Positions 53,601-64,000 of a DNA stretch of 64,000 nt are shown piece after piece. Location of the stretch: contig NC_052672.1 of the NCBI RefSeq assembly GCF_016802725.1, forward strand, positions 8,709,685 through 8,773,684. Direction: 5' to 3'. The position numbers were made by a program, and so were the translations under genes. This stretch comes from Solenopsis invicta (Eukaryota; Arthropoda; Insecta; Hymenoptera; Formicidae). Numbering within the stretch: position 1 is the stretch's first letter; each line of letters opens with the position of its first letter. Under the pieces are notes generated by a model. That model saw only the letters and a program-made list of their open reading frames with translations. It had not been told where the DNA came from and searched no databases.

Positions 53601-53766
53601 TGTGGTGCAATCTCAACGTGTGCCGGTGATGATGATGTGGACCCCCAACAGCGTAGGCCTAATGCTAGACACCGTTCTGCAAGGTCACGTAACTGGCGTG
53701 TGCGGACACATGGACGGCACGCATAAAGAGAAACTTCCCAAGATTTACACAAGTGTAAATCTTTAA
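44628..53766 (+). CDS. Vitellogenin-like protein, frame broken in exon 5
   Basis: Large lipid transfer protein family, secreted. Sixteen exons: 44628-44646, 46043-46081, 46717-47015, 47097-47237, 47313-47500, 47612-47754, 47828-48205, 48795-49123, 49351-49970, 50260-51140, 51308-51437, 51515-51751, 52060-52410, 52760-53078, 53205-53499, 53577-53766. Signal peptide TVLLLCLAAASA is split by introns 1 and 2. The lipoprotein N-terminal domain spans exons 3-9, a DUF1943-like region exons 10-12, and a VWD-like domain exons 14-16 (CTIYPQSLVTLD to GVCGHMDG). The protein stops about 20 residues after that motif, shorter than in conventional vitellogenin. No polyserine linker is seen. Exon 5 holds an exact 17-bp tandem duplication: as written the frame shifts and stops at 47499-47501; without it all phases agree and about 1513 residues result. 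It resembles the ant Vg-like paralogues more than yolk vitellogenin; which paralogue is unsure. Confidence 0.85.
45353..45475. repeat. Hairpin repeat in intron 1
   Basis: GCAATGGAGATTGAGGATT is matched inverted by AATCCTCAATCTCCAATGC. Just downstream (45497-45552) GAACGTCC/GAACGTAC words recur four or five times. Probably a MITE remnant. Confidence 0.5.
46144..46367. repeat. Inverted-repeat element in intron 2
   Basis: TAGAGGTCATCGCACCGATG and CTTGACTTTGACATATGTTA at the left are matched inverted at 46312-46367 (TAACATATGTCAAGATCAAG, CATCAGTGCGGTGTCCTCTT). About 224 bases, non-coding. Confidence 0.65.
47342..47375 (+). repeat. Exact 17-bp tandem duplication in exon 5
   Basis: CTATGATGTTCACCCGA occupies 47342-47358 and again 47359-47375 without mismatch. 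Because 17 is not a multiple of three it shifts the frame. Exon 5 is 188 bases as written and 171 (57 codons) with one unit, which is what the flanking phases require. Confidence 0.97.
48404..48617. repeat. Inverted-repeat element in intron 7
   Basis: CGGTCTTGAAAATC...AAGCTAGA...AAAATTGATTGTCAA at the left pairs with its inverted copy, which ends in TTTCAAGACCG...GTGTTCGATACGCGATTTA. About 214 bases, arms of about 80. MITE-like, non-coding. Confidence 0.65.
51760..51937. mobile_element. CAGCAAAC hairpin MITE, copy B
   Basis: Left CAGCAAACGTCAAGTTACAG and right end (reverse complement) CATCAAACACTAAATTACAG match each other and the element at 42265-42407. It starts eight bases after the end of exon 12, so it abuts the splice donor of that intron. 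Confidence 0.65.
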
Positions 53767-53917
53767 TTATATAATGTAACTTGAAAAAATGTAATTAACA
53801 TAATTTTTGACTTATAAAATTATGTACCGAATTTCAGTTTAAATAACTAACATAAGTACAGAGCACAATTTTGTTTTAAATGACGGTAGCATAGAAGCAG
53901 AAAGAGAATTAACACAC

Positions 53918-53923
53918 AATAAA
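53918..53923 (+). terminator. Candidate poly(A) signal, vitellogenin-like gene
   Basis: AATAAA about 150 bases after the stop codon, followed by a T-rich stretch. Confidence 0.5.
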
Positions 53924-54740
53924 CTTTTATTTTCCAATTATCTGTACTAATTTATTTATTCCTTCAATCTATGAGTTAACCCGAACAACATGTGAAAATA
54001 TTGTAGAATAATTTCACAAAAATTGTTGAAATGATTCGCCAAAGCAATAGTTTTGTAGAACAAAATTTCTAAATAATATTTGTCAAAAATTAAACAAATT
54101 TAAATTTTAAAAAATTAAAATTTTTTTAATTACAGTAATTTATTAATTAAAAAAAAATTTAATTCAAAATATAAATATATTACAATTATTTCAAAAAACC
54201 GTTTGATTCTATATTTAAAATTTTTACTGAATGTGCAATATTTTATGTTGCAATATTTTCACATTATAAATTAGAAATAATTGTGCATTTTTGTAAGAAT
54301 GTACGTTTTGTCTCATAAAAACATATACACCATATTTGCAAGAAGATTTATGAGAGTTTAAAAAAATATATCAAAAAATATATCATTTTGAAATTTATTT
54401 AATGACCTATTTCGTCATTGCGCCTAATATGTTTTCCCCAACTTCATTATAATTGTTCATTACATCTTAAAATTGTTAGGTGTGTGTGAAGCTGGCATAT
54501 CATTTGGTGAAAATTCATTGACAGTTCTGCGTTTATTTTCAATAGTTCTACAGTTCCTGATAGATAAAACAAATAGTTCTGGCCTTTAAAGCGAAAAAAA
54601 ACGCATAGGACAAAGTGAGACGCCAGGTTCACGCAACGTCTCAGTTTGTCATGCGTCAATTTTCAGACCCAATTCTTGTAAGATTTAAAAAAATCTATAG
54701 TTCTACATGAACTCTAGAAAGTTCTAGCGTTAATAGTTTA
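53924..54740. other. Intergenic DNA
   Basis: AT-rich; a patch at 54470-54680 is GC-richer but carries no supported coding frame or RNA gene. Confidence 0.45.
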
Positions 54741-56100
54741 TTCAATTAAAAAAAAAAAAATTATTATAAAATATTTATTTAATAATATTACATAATAGAG
54801 TTCCGTGTAGAAAAAAATATTTTTTCTGCAGTTCTGAACGTATCTAAATACCTTCCGAAGAGTTCGGGTCGATTCAATTATTTATTAATTAGAAAAAAAT
54901 TATTATCTTCCGCAAAAGTCGTATATTCGCGCATATGGATCAGTCATTGGTGTATATTCGAGAGTTCTGTGTACAAAAAAATATTTTTCCTACGGTTCTG
55001 AAAATATTAAAGCGCTTTCCAAAGAGTTGCAGTCGATTCCAATATTAGTTAATCAACAAAAAATTAATATCTTCCAAAAAAGGAAATTTTCCGCATATAT
55101 GAGTGAGAAGCTGATCTTTTTCAAAGAGTTCTGAGTACGAAAAAATATTTTTCCTACAGTTCTCAACATATTAAAGCGCCTTCCGAAAAGTTGCGGTCGA
55201 TTCCGATATTAGTTAATCAACAAAAAATTAATAACTTCCGAAAAATGCGATTTTCCGCATATATGGGTAAGATGCTGATCTTTTTCAAAGAGTTCTGAAT
55301 ACGAAAAAATATTTTTCCTATAGTTCTCAACATATTAAAACGCCTTTCGAAGAGTTGCGGTCGATTCCGATGTTAGTTAATCAACAAAAAATTAATAACT
55401 TCCGAAAAAGGCGATTTTCCGCATATATGGGTGAGATGCTGATCTTTTACAAAGAGTTCTGAGTACGAAAAAATATTTTTCCTACAGTTCTCAACATATT
55501 AAAGCGCCTTCCGAAGAGTTGCGGTCGATTCCGATATTAGTTAATCAATAAAAAATTAATATCTTCCGAAAAAGCCGATTTTCCGCATATATAGGTGAGA
55601 TGCTGGTCTTTTTCGAAGAGTTCGGTGTACAAAAAAACTAATATCGGAATCGACCGCAACTCTTCGGAAGGCGCTTTAATATGTTGAGAACTGTAGGAAA
55701 AATATTTTTTCGTACTCAGAACTCTTTGTAAAAGATCAGCATCTCACCTATATATGCGGAAAATTAGTTTTTTCGGAAGTTATTAATTTTTTGTTGATTA
55801 ACTAATATCGGAATCGACCGGAACTCTTCGGAAGGCGCTTTATTACGTTATGAACTATTGGAAAAATATTTTTTGGTACACAGAACTCTCGAATATACAC
55901 CAGTGTCTCACCCATATGTGTGAATATACGACTTTCGCAAAAGATAACAATTTTTTTCTAATTAATAAATAATTGAATCGACCGGAACTCTTCGGAAGTC
56001 GTTTAGATACGTTCAGAACTAGAGGAAAAATATTTTTTTGTACACGGAACTCTATTAAGTAATATTATAAAATAAATATTTTATAATAATTTTTTCAATT
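54741..56100. repeat. Foldback element of 164-bp tandem units
   Basis: The word AGAGTT(C)TG/CG recurs at 54797, 54961, 55125, 55289, 55453 and 55617, an almost exact 164-base period. Each unit runs through AATATTTTTCCTACAGTTCT, TTCCGAAGAGTTGCGGTCGA, TTAGTTAATCAACAAAAAAT and TTTTCCGCATATATGGGTGA. After about 55639 the same units continue in the opposite orientation for about 2.7 periods. Outer ends TTCAATTAAAA and TTTTTTCAATT match as terminal inverted repeats, with ATTATTATAAAATATTTATT inside them. No coding capacity. Confidence 0.85.
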
Positions 56101-56629
56101 GTTCAATATTTATCCCACTTATGATACTACATAGGCTATATTCAGATTCCCCATCTGGGTGCACCCGGATAGACATCACTCTATGGTTGTTTAACATTCG
56201 GTAAACATATGGGAATCTGAATGCTGCAATGTTTTTAAAATGCTGTGTTATATGCAATGGGATAGCTTTATTAATTTTTTATAAAAACATTATTAGTAAA
56301 AAAGACTGGTATTATATTTTTCATTCAAAAAAAGAGAAATTGCGGTAAGTAATTTTTTAATTATTGTCAATGCAATATTTATATAATTTCAAACATCGAC
56401 ATCTACTAAATAACGCATATAAAGTTTCGTTTAATCAACAAATTTTATATCAAAATTGTACTAAAAATATTTTAATGTTTATTATCAAATATCAAATAAA
56501 GTATTAATATTATCTGTGCAAAATTTTTAATTATTTATTATCTGCAAAATTATGAATTATTTCAATGCAAAAATATTTTTTTTTCCTACTTGACTTTATG
56601 TACTGTACGAGAGCAACCTCAGCGCAGTT

Positions 56630-56649
56630 GCCTCCGTGGCGCAATCGGC

Positions 56650-56686
<37 letters not shown>

Positions 56687-56703
56687 GAGCCCACCCGGGG
56701 GCG
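56630..56703 (+). tRNA. tRNA-Asn (anticodon GTT)
   Basis: 74 bases forming a full cloverleaf: acceptor GCCTCCG with CGGGGGC (one T-G pair), anticodon stem TTCGG/CCGAA around loop CTGTTAA, T arm GGTGG-TTCGAGC-CCACC. A-box TGGCGCAATCGG and B-box GGTTCGAGCCC are intact. A T run starts three bases after the discriminator G, the usual RNA polymerase III stop. No intron. Confidence 0.96.
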
Positions 56704-57857
56704 AATTTTTTTTACATCGTAACATCAATAATATTATACTCTCACAACATTTTAAACATTATCCTTGCGTGTAAGACCAAGATAATTGTAAACAAACATC
56801 TTATCAAATAATATATAATTAAAATTGTCAATCAAGTGATGTTAATCCAAATTTTACAAGATTTCTGTAATTCAGATGTATATACAATTTGTCAAACAAA
56901 AAATCACAATCATAGAAAAATACGATATACGCTGTTTATCGTTATACAATGCAATTATTTATGTTTAGTATGAATTATTTTCGAACTTGCAGATATGTTC
57001 ATGCAAGTAGTATTTAAAACTGCCGCGCAAACTACGTCAGGCCTGCCATTATTGAAAAACGTAGCGCTCGTATAGCTTCCCAATTATCACGCCTCCATTT
57101 TCCTTTTATCGACTCCACGCAACTCCATGCGAGAGGAAAATTGAATATTCCAACCCTAAAATCACGATTTATTACGTAAGAATTAATTGTTTTATTATAA
57201 GCACTTGCGATTATTTTAGCTTGATTATACGTTCGTATATCATTAGGAGATGGACATTGATGTTAGATCGGCGAAAAAAGAGTTCAGTTTCACCGGTCGA
57301 GATACATCACGTTGCCACTCCATTTAGTAAATATAAGAATTAACATAAAGTCTACAGTTATAACTGAAAAAACCTATAATATATTTATTATTATTTCTTT
57401 CTCGTATTCTCTTTTTCTCATGCTATAGATACGCTTGCTCCAAATATATTTTTCTCAAAATTTTAGGTTAACATAGTATCATTAGTATTAAAGTTGAACT
57501 ATGGTGATAGATTTCATAACTGTACATTATTATTATTATTCTTTTCTCTTTCTATTTTTCCCTTGTCATAAATACATGAGTTCCAAATATATTTTTCTTA
57601 AAGTTTTAGGTTAGGACAGTATCATGATTATTGAAAATGAAATATGATCATAGATTTCATCATTCCACATTATTATTATTACTTTCTTTTTTTTCTTTTT
57701 CTCTTGCTGTAGATACCCATGTTTTAATTACATTGTTCTTAAAATTTTAAGTTAGGACTATATCAGGATTATTTAGAATGAACTATGATAGATAGATTTC
57801 ATCATCCTACATATTACATAATAATATTTCATGTTTTGCAGATAATTACATTTGATC
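56704..57857 (+). other. tRNA flank, PHB1 upstream region and leader intron
   Basis: An acceptor TTTTGCAG ends at 57841, 16 bases before the PHB1 ATG, so the leader is probably spliced. A donor GTAAGAATT at 57176 after a GC-richer patch (57020-57150) would fit as its partner; this is inference. Most of the putative intron is a triplicated segment. Confidence 0.45.
57385..57815 (+). repeat. Triplicated ~142-bp segment upstream of PHB1
   Basis: Three diverged head-to-tail copies start near 57385, 57529 and 57671. Each runs through TATTATTATT, a C/T-rich tract, TCCAAATATATTTTTCT, AAAATTTTAGGTTA and ATAGATTTCAT. Confidence 0.75.
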
Positions 57858-59101
57858 ATGGCAGCACAGTTTTTCAATCGATTGGGTCAGATTGGCCTGG
57901 GTATAGCATTGACAGGTGGTGTTGTTAACTCTGCATTATACAATGGTACGGCATTATTCCTTATTCCATGTAAAGACCAGCTATATTGCTTTCTTATATT
58001 AATATATTAATATTTTTTTAGTTGACGGTGGTCACAGAGCAGTTATATTTGACAGATTTGCGGGTATAAAGAACAATGTAGTGGGAGAAGGGACACACTT
58101 CTTCATTCCTTGGGTGCAAAAACCAATTATTTTTGATATCCGTTCACGTCCGAGAAACGTGCCTGTCATTACTGCTAGCAAGGATTTGCAGAATGTAAAT
58201 GTCACCCTTCGTATTCTCTTCAGGCCTGTACCCGACACATTGCCTAAGATATACACGATACTTGGCGTTGACTATGATGAAAGAGTACTACCTTCTATTA
58301 CGACAGAAGTGTTGAAAGCTGTTGTCGCACAATTTGATGCTGGTGAATTAATTACACAAAGAGAAATTGTGTCTCAAAAAGTCAATGAAGAATTAACGGA
58401 TAGGGCTGCACAGTTTGGACTTATTTTGGATGATATTTCTATTGTAAGTACAATTACATTTATATGATCATATTGCTATAACAATGACAAAGAATAAAAT
58501 TTTCCAATTTAAATGTTTTAAAATATTAACATTTTATAATATCACTTTTTTGAATATGATTGTACAATGATTTGAGCTACTAACAATAAGTGAAAAAGGT
58601 ATCATTAGCTCTTCACTTAATGTATTGAATTCTCAACAATTTCTTTTTATTAACAAGTCAAAAATGACATTTTTTTAGCTATGACATGGTTGTAGCAAAT
58701 GAGCAATATATGCATTGTATTATCACAAGGAAGATATGATTTATTCTTGCAATGAATGCATAAACTAATATTATGTCTTGAAATTCTTTCAGACACATTT
58801 AACATTTGGTAAAGAATTTACTCAAGCAGTAGAATTGAAACAAGTAGCGCAACAAGATGCAGAGAAAGCTCGTTTCTTGGTGGAAAAAGCAGAACAACAA
58901 AAGAAGGCGTCTATTATTAGTGCTGAAGGTGATGCTCAGGCCGCTAATTTACTGGCGAAATCTTTAGCTGAGTCAGGAGATGGTTTGGTTGAACTTAGAA
59001 AAATCGAAGCCGCGGAAGATATCGCGCATAATCTATCCAAATCTCGTCAAGTGGCATATCTGCCATCGGGTCTAAATGTGTTGCTTAACATGCCGCAGTA
59101 A
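57858..59101 (+). CDS. PHB1: Prohibitin 1
   Basis: Mitochondrial inner-membrane scaffold that forms ring complexes with prohibitin 2 and supports cristae, AAA-protease function and respiration. Three coding exons: 57858-57945, 58022-58443, 58793-59101, GT-AG with phases intact, exactly 272 residues like the human protein. The N-terminal membrane segment (GQIGLGIALTGGVVNSALYN) is followed by the SPFH/band-7 domain starting HRAVIFDRFAG, with FIPWVQKPIIFDIRSRPRN and TASKDLQNVNVTLRILFRP as in all PHB1 proteins. The coiled-coil then runs through VAQQDAEKARFLVEKAEQQK to the conserved YLPSGLNVLLNMPQ end. No sign of damage. The start ATG fits the family (MAAQFFNRLGQIG). Confidence 0.98.
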
Positions 59102-60060
59102 AATGAATAAATTGTTACATGTTTCTATATGAATTGTGCATTTATGAGAAGTTGATGCTACAATAGAGAAGACAGTGTGTAAAAAAGAATATAGTCTCTA
59201 TGATGAAAGCTTCCCTGAAAGTCTTACATAGCAGGAATATATAGTATTTTGTATCATCCATAGTTTATTTTATAAATTTGCGTTTATAAATATATTGCAT
59301 CCTTATATTTTTTAATTGCTATAAAAACTCCAGTGTTAAATAATTTACTTAATATTAAGGTAATCGGGTCTAGCATCTACAGCTTGAAGAATGTTTGGAA
59401 AATCTGAAAGATTTGCCCAAGATATCCTACATTTAAGAGATAGTATTTTTTATACAATTATTAATTCATAATGCTTTTATTTACACATTTTTTTCCGCAA
59501 TTAATAATGACATAATGTAAATTTTAACTCGAACAATACGATCATTATTTTAACTCGAACAATACAATTATATTGCTACCATGTACGAACAATGTGCGAA
59601 AAATTATTTCGTTTGGTTCAATCAAAGCTACTGATTAAATAAAAATTCTGGTAAAAACAGCATCAACAAGATAGATGGGATATCTATACGCGAATCATTC
59701 AATTGAGCCAAAGTATGATGATTGAATTTTAATAATTGCTGGATCGATTAAGTTGATAATCAAAAAAGGTCAGTTATAACATCAGTTTAGTATATATACA
59801 TATATTTACGCTCTAAGTTCGTATCAGTCTTGAAATTATACTTATCTATTAATGTGCCAACCAAATTGAACTTGTTTATTTATTCCACTTAAGCTTATTC
59901 TTAGTATACATGTGAATAATTGTCATTTTGCTAGTTTCATTCAGTCTTTGTTTTTTTATAAGTGATAAAACAAAAAAAAATTTAATTTGAATCTAATTTC
60001 GCGAACTTAGGAGTGTCGACATATACTTTTTAAATCCGCGATAACGAAAGGTCTTGGATC
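59102..60060. other. PHB1 downstream DNA
   Basis: AT-rich flank with possible poly(A) signals; an AATAAA is only a few bases after the stop codon. No gene seen. Confidence 0.45.
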
Positions 60061-62583
60061 GGTAGGTGATCCGACTCGTTCGTTCCAGACGATCCGTTCG
60101 AGCGAACCGTCCGATGGATCGCTATGATCAATCAGGAAGTCGAAATTGGTGGAAGATTATCTCGGTCGGGGTGCTCACGTCTCGCCTCTGTCGGCGAAAG
60201 CTGTTAATAGAGAAAACAATCCATCATAATTTGGCGATCGTCGCGGGGCGCCTTTACCATGGTGGTCCACTGTAAAAACGTAAAATATACACGGCGATGT
60301 CGGTTGCACTTACACGTGTTTCGGTTACCGGTTATTAATGTCCGGACAGATTTATTGCGTGCCTGCAACGGGAGCGAATAATTAGCAGGTCGATTCGTTT
60401 TTATTTTAACACGAAATATTATATTTCAACGTTTATTATCGTTTTTTAAATACCTTTGTGTGAGAAAAAAATATAACTCAAAAATATAATTTATAAATTT
60501 GCTTGCGTTGAAATAAAATATAGAAAAATTTAATAACGAAAGTTTCGCGCGATATTTTAAAAAATTAATCTCAAAAGGCGTTCCCTGAGTCTCAAAGATA
60601 CTGAACACTGTATCATCACGCAGTACGCATCGTTTGCTTCACGGTTGTGCCGTACGATAATAATATAATATAATTTCCGCGAAGTATACTACACACGAAT
60701 AGAGAGGAGCAAGTGAGTGAGAGAGAAAGAGAGAGAGAGAGACAGAAAGGAAGCACCGAAGAGGGTTCGCGGTGGCAGCAGCACGGGGCGAGAGCAGATT
60801 AGCGTGAATAATGAAGACACGACCCCGTGAAAGCCTAAGCGGGTCTCCTTAAGTCTGTTCCTTCGAGTAGAAGCCGAAGCTGGAAAGGGAGGATGCTGAG
60901 GGAGGAAGGGAGGGAGGTGGAGCGGACACAGAAAGGAGGTAGAAGCAGTTAATTACTCCTCCCATCCACGGGATAACGACTTCCCCTTATTTGTCGAGAG
61001 GCGCAAACAGCCAACCCTCTGCAAAATCCCTTGCCAAGACGCTTTCTCCACTCTATACGCGTACATTTGACTTCATATATACATATATACGTGTATAACG
61101 CCATGTACATACATATACATATATGTATATATATGTGAGCGTAGGTAGACAGGACCGAAGACCACCCGGTCCATCTCGGAGTTTCTCTCGTATACATCCC
61201 CGATCGATCGGTCAGAATTTCGCGAGGAGATAAGCTTGCCTCGTTAAATCGAAGATGCAAATCTCAGCCCAAGATAAATCGAATTTAGAGCAGCAGCAGC
61301 AGCAGCAAGATGATCGGAATATGAGACATGACCGAAAGATGTACGAGCGATGTATGACATAAAAGTAATAACAAGATGATTATCTAGAATGATAATTAAG
61401 AAGCTAATGCATCGTCTATTGAATTTCTCGAGATGCGTTTATCTTAATCCTTTGAGTTTTATTAGCGCATAATATATATTGACGCTCAGAGTAAGAAGAA
61501 TTACTATTTCTTAGAGTGTTTTTTTATTGTGTTATTCCCCGCTGCAAACGGGGATTTGAAGATCCAAGTGAATTTTCAATTTTTATTTTTATTATTCTGC
61601 CTCAAATTCGGGCACATACTCGTACAAAAAAAAAAATAAAAAACGTTTCTGATCAAACAATTGTGAAATCGTATTCTGGAATGTTGGAAGAGTGTACTAG
61701 AATTTTTTAATTTTTTAGAATCCTTTCAAAAACACTATCAGGCACCAGTGACCCAATTGGATTAAGAAAGCAATGAAAACAACATTGGACTACGGAGAAT
61801 TTTATTCTTCCATGCGGATTTATTTTTAAACGAGATATACTCTCGTTTAAATTCGCACGGATGCTATACGACGTAAAATCATCGTTAACCGCCGTTGTTG
61901 TCCCTTCGCTAAGTCGAAGAGCCATCGGCAGCTATGGGGTGATGCGGTATAACACATGTTACGGATCGAGCCACGAAACATGCAACGAAACAAATGTTAG
62001 GTACGCCCGAATACACGTACGAATACGGACGGGATGCGAAGGAAACGAGAGAGAAAGAGAAAGAAAGAGAGAGACTAATTACGAAAGAAGAAATCATAAT
62101 AGGCACACATGCACCGCGGGCTGTCGGGCTAACGATCGGGCTTCCTCCGCCACATCTGCACCTGTTACTCGGATCCTATGGTCGCACCGATGCACGCAAG
62201 CTGCATATGCCGATGGCCTTCCTCAGAGACAAAACGCCTTAGGCTCGCCTCTCGCCGAAGAGTCCCCATAGATCCCGACTCGAGAAGGGTGAAATTACGT
62301 CCTCTAGAAATTCACTCCTTGCAACGAATTTTCTATGTCTTAACGATCCGCAGAAGAAAAGAAATATTAACCAAGAGAAACAGAGAGAACGACAGAAATT
62401 TATTCTGCGAATTTTTCGGAGTAGTGAAATCTTAAAGATGTTAGTATCCAGTAATATTAAATTGATTGTCAATTTAATTCTGTAAATATTACTTTTTTAA
62501 TTCAATTTCAAACCCATATTTGAAACCAAAAATAACGGCGTACAGTTTAAAAAAATTAGAAATTTTATCCCAGACACAGGCCC
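60061..62583. other. GC-richer, purine-tract DNA without genes
   Basis: Three GC-richer patches (about 60060-60380, 60600-61310 and 61850-62350) hold GAGA tracts (60719-60742, 62046-62074), AGGGAGG repeats and a (GCA)n run at 61292-61309. They resemble promoters or long 5' leaders of a gene beyond the window. A 35-codon frame from 61255 containing the poly-Gln run is not enough to call a gene. Confidence 0.4.
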
Positions 62584-62900
62584 GCACACAATATTTACGA
62601 TAATTGTTTATAAATATTTATTACTAATTTACTTTTTATATATTATAAAATATTTTATATACATGAAGGAAAGAAATCATAAAATCTTTATTCGAAATGT
62701 TATTAAAAATATAGACTACATAAGTAATGCTTATAAGTAAAGATATTAATATTTATAATAATATTTTATAAATATTTTTGTGTGATATTTATGATAAATT
62801 TTTATGATCTATTCAAAAATGAAATATTTTTGTAAATATTTATAAAATATTCAAATAATTATTATAAATATTTTGTAAATCTTTTATAAATATTGTGTGC
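62584..62900. mobile_element. AT-rich MITE, copy 2 (GCACACAATATTTA ends)
   Basis: Left GCACACAATATTTA pairs with right TAAATATTGTGTGC; inner complementary stretches (TAATTGTTTATAAATATTTA and inverted) continue. 317 bases. Its two halves resemble those of the longer element at 299-897. Confidence 0.65.
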
Positions 62901-64000
62901 TGACTGAAATGTAAAATCACACAAGAAGCATTATTAAAAATGTTATAGCATTAAAACCGTATGACCGTATACTGCCTTTCTCAGTGTTATGGATGTATGG
63001 GTCTCATACCTCAAAATATTACCAAAAATATAAAAATTTCATAAACTGTAATTCTAGTATTACGTTCGAGTATCGGTGTAAAATTGGAACAATTCACTTA
63101 TTGCTTTAAAAATTACTTAATTTTTTGTTTACTGTTGATTCTTATGAAAAATCGCATTTTTCAGTACTTATTTTCAAATTTGATGGCGAAGTAACATTGC
63201 CAATTAAATCAAAATTTTTTACATATACTAATAAAACTCTAATAAATATCACAGTCTTAATTATAATGTGAACTATTGTTTATTCTGCGAAATTAAATTG
63301 TCAATCTTTGACTTTTAAAATATTGGAGTCCATTAATTAATTCTAAATAAATCCTCTCTTTCTTTCTACCTGCAATTAATATACACTTTCAGTTTCAACA
63401 CCATAGCTGCACATAAATATGAAACGTAATGGTCCACGACACGACAACGCTGAAGCCTAAGGGAGACTCGGGCAACCACGTAAGGTACCGGCGCGATTAG
63501 TTATTAGACGCGACTAGCTACATCATCGATATTAATGATACGAGCGGCGAGCTATAAAATTTCCATCGATTAGGTCCGCCGGGTCGCAAACCGCACCGCG
63601 CCGACTCGCTTGCTCGCTCGCTCGCGCGTTTCCTATCTTTCGTTCGTAATCGTAATTAACATCTCGACCGTTCCGTTTTACGGCGTTACTCCGCTTACAG
63701 AGAGAAAGGGAAGTATCGCCGAGCTTGAGAAGTCGCTCACGCACGACGAGTCAGCGTAATAACGGCCGCTTTGAACTGACCACGAGAAACCAAACGATAA
63801 ACGCGAGTGCGCGAGTGTCCCGCCCGCACCGCCCACGCTACTCGTTACAGAAACCTCGTTAATTAAGGCGGAAAATGCGCGAGCGAAAACTGCCGCTGGT
63901 CCCGTCGTTACGCCTAAAGGCGTACGAACGACGACCTTTTTGTCTTGATACGGTCCGCGGGGCACGCGGCTGGTCCCTATAGCCCCGGCCGACTGGTCGT
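62901..64000. other. AT-rich DNA passing into a CpG-rich region
   Basis: To about 63410 nothing is seen. From 63420 to the end the DNA is strikingly CpG-rich (GCTCGCTTGCTCGCTCGCTC, GGCGTTACTCCGC and similar). Frames on both strands are open by composition only. Best read as a promoter or first-exon region of a gene continuing past 64000. Confidence 0.45.

Noticed and set aside
54741..55640. Regular 164-bp repeats considered as a CRISPR-like array
   Set aside because: The whole unit repeats, with no short repeats separated by unique spacers. The array folds back on itself and the context is an animal genome.
56531..56774. Open frames covering the tRNA-Asn gene on both strands
   Set aside because: They exist only because the tRNA is GC-rich and stop-free; the cloverleaf explains the sequence.
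61861..62435. Overlapping frames rich in Arg and Glu
   Set aside because: Produced by GAGAGA and GAAAGA purine tracts; no conserved motif in any of them.
63532..63965. Minus-strand open frames in the CpG-rich end
   Set aside because: CpG-rich DNA lacks stop codons by chance; without sequence past 64000 no exon can be supported.

Overview
This is a eukaryotic, insect-type window. Genes are split by mostly short introns with clean GT/AG borders, coding exons are GC-richer than the strongly AT-rich DNA around them, and inverted-repeat DNA elements are abundant. Gene content (a vitellogenin-like gene, an Artichoke-like LRR gene, a mariner element) points to Hymenoptera, probably an ant. That placement is inference from family knowledge and was not tested by any search.

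Layout. 1.5-4.1 kb: DNA primase large subunit (PRIM2, +, 7 exons), with an E2F-like site upstream. 4.9-11.9 kb: mitochondrial L-threonine 3-dehydrogenase (TDH, -, 5 exons), convergent with PRIM2; its introns hold several hairpin elements. 12.8-14.7 kb: a mariner element with an internally deleted transposase, inserted inside one arm of a large foldback repeat. 14.7-22.9 kb: no recognisable gene; microsatellites and hairpin elements. 23.0-32.4 kb: a leucine-rich-repeat surface or matrix protein, best matched to Artichoke (+, 10 exons, first intron GC-AG). 35.0-36.5 kb: proteasome lid subunit Rpn8/PSMD7 (-, 5 exons). 38.9-39.5 kb: inosine triphosphatase ITPA (+, one coding exon), divergent from PSMD7. 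39.7-43.5 kb: non-autonomous DNA elements, including a nested set. 44.6-53.8 kb: a vitellogenin-like gene (+, 16 exons) whose fifth exon carries an exact 17-bp tandem duplication that breaks the reading frame. 54.7-56.1 kb: a 1.36-kb foldback repeat built from a 164-bp tandem unit. 56.6 kb: tRNA-Asn(GTT). 57.9-59.1 kb: prohibitin 1 (+, 3 coding exons). 59.1-64 kb: no coding gene; GC-richer, purine-tract and CpG-rich patches that look like promoter or leader DNA of genes outside the window.

The genes do not form a pathway. PRIM2, PSMD7, ITPA, PHB1 and TDH are housekeeping functions (replication priming, protein degradation, nucleotide-pool cleaning, mitochondrial inner membrane, threonine breakdown). 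The Artichoke-like and vitellogenin-like genes are secreted or surface proteins. I found no operon-like or defence-like system. The most unusual items are the frame-breaking duplication in the vitellogenin-like gene, the 164-bp-unit foldback repeat, and two nested transposon assemblies, one of which can be undone exactly at a TA target site.

Exon coordinates were worked out by hand from splice consensus and codon phase. For the multi-exon genes every junction keeps phase, apart from the one exon with the duplication.
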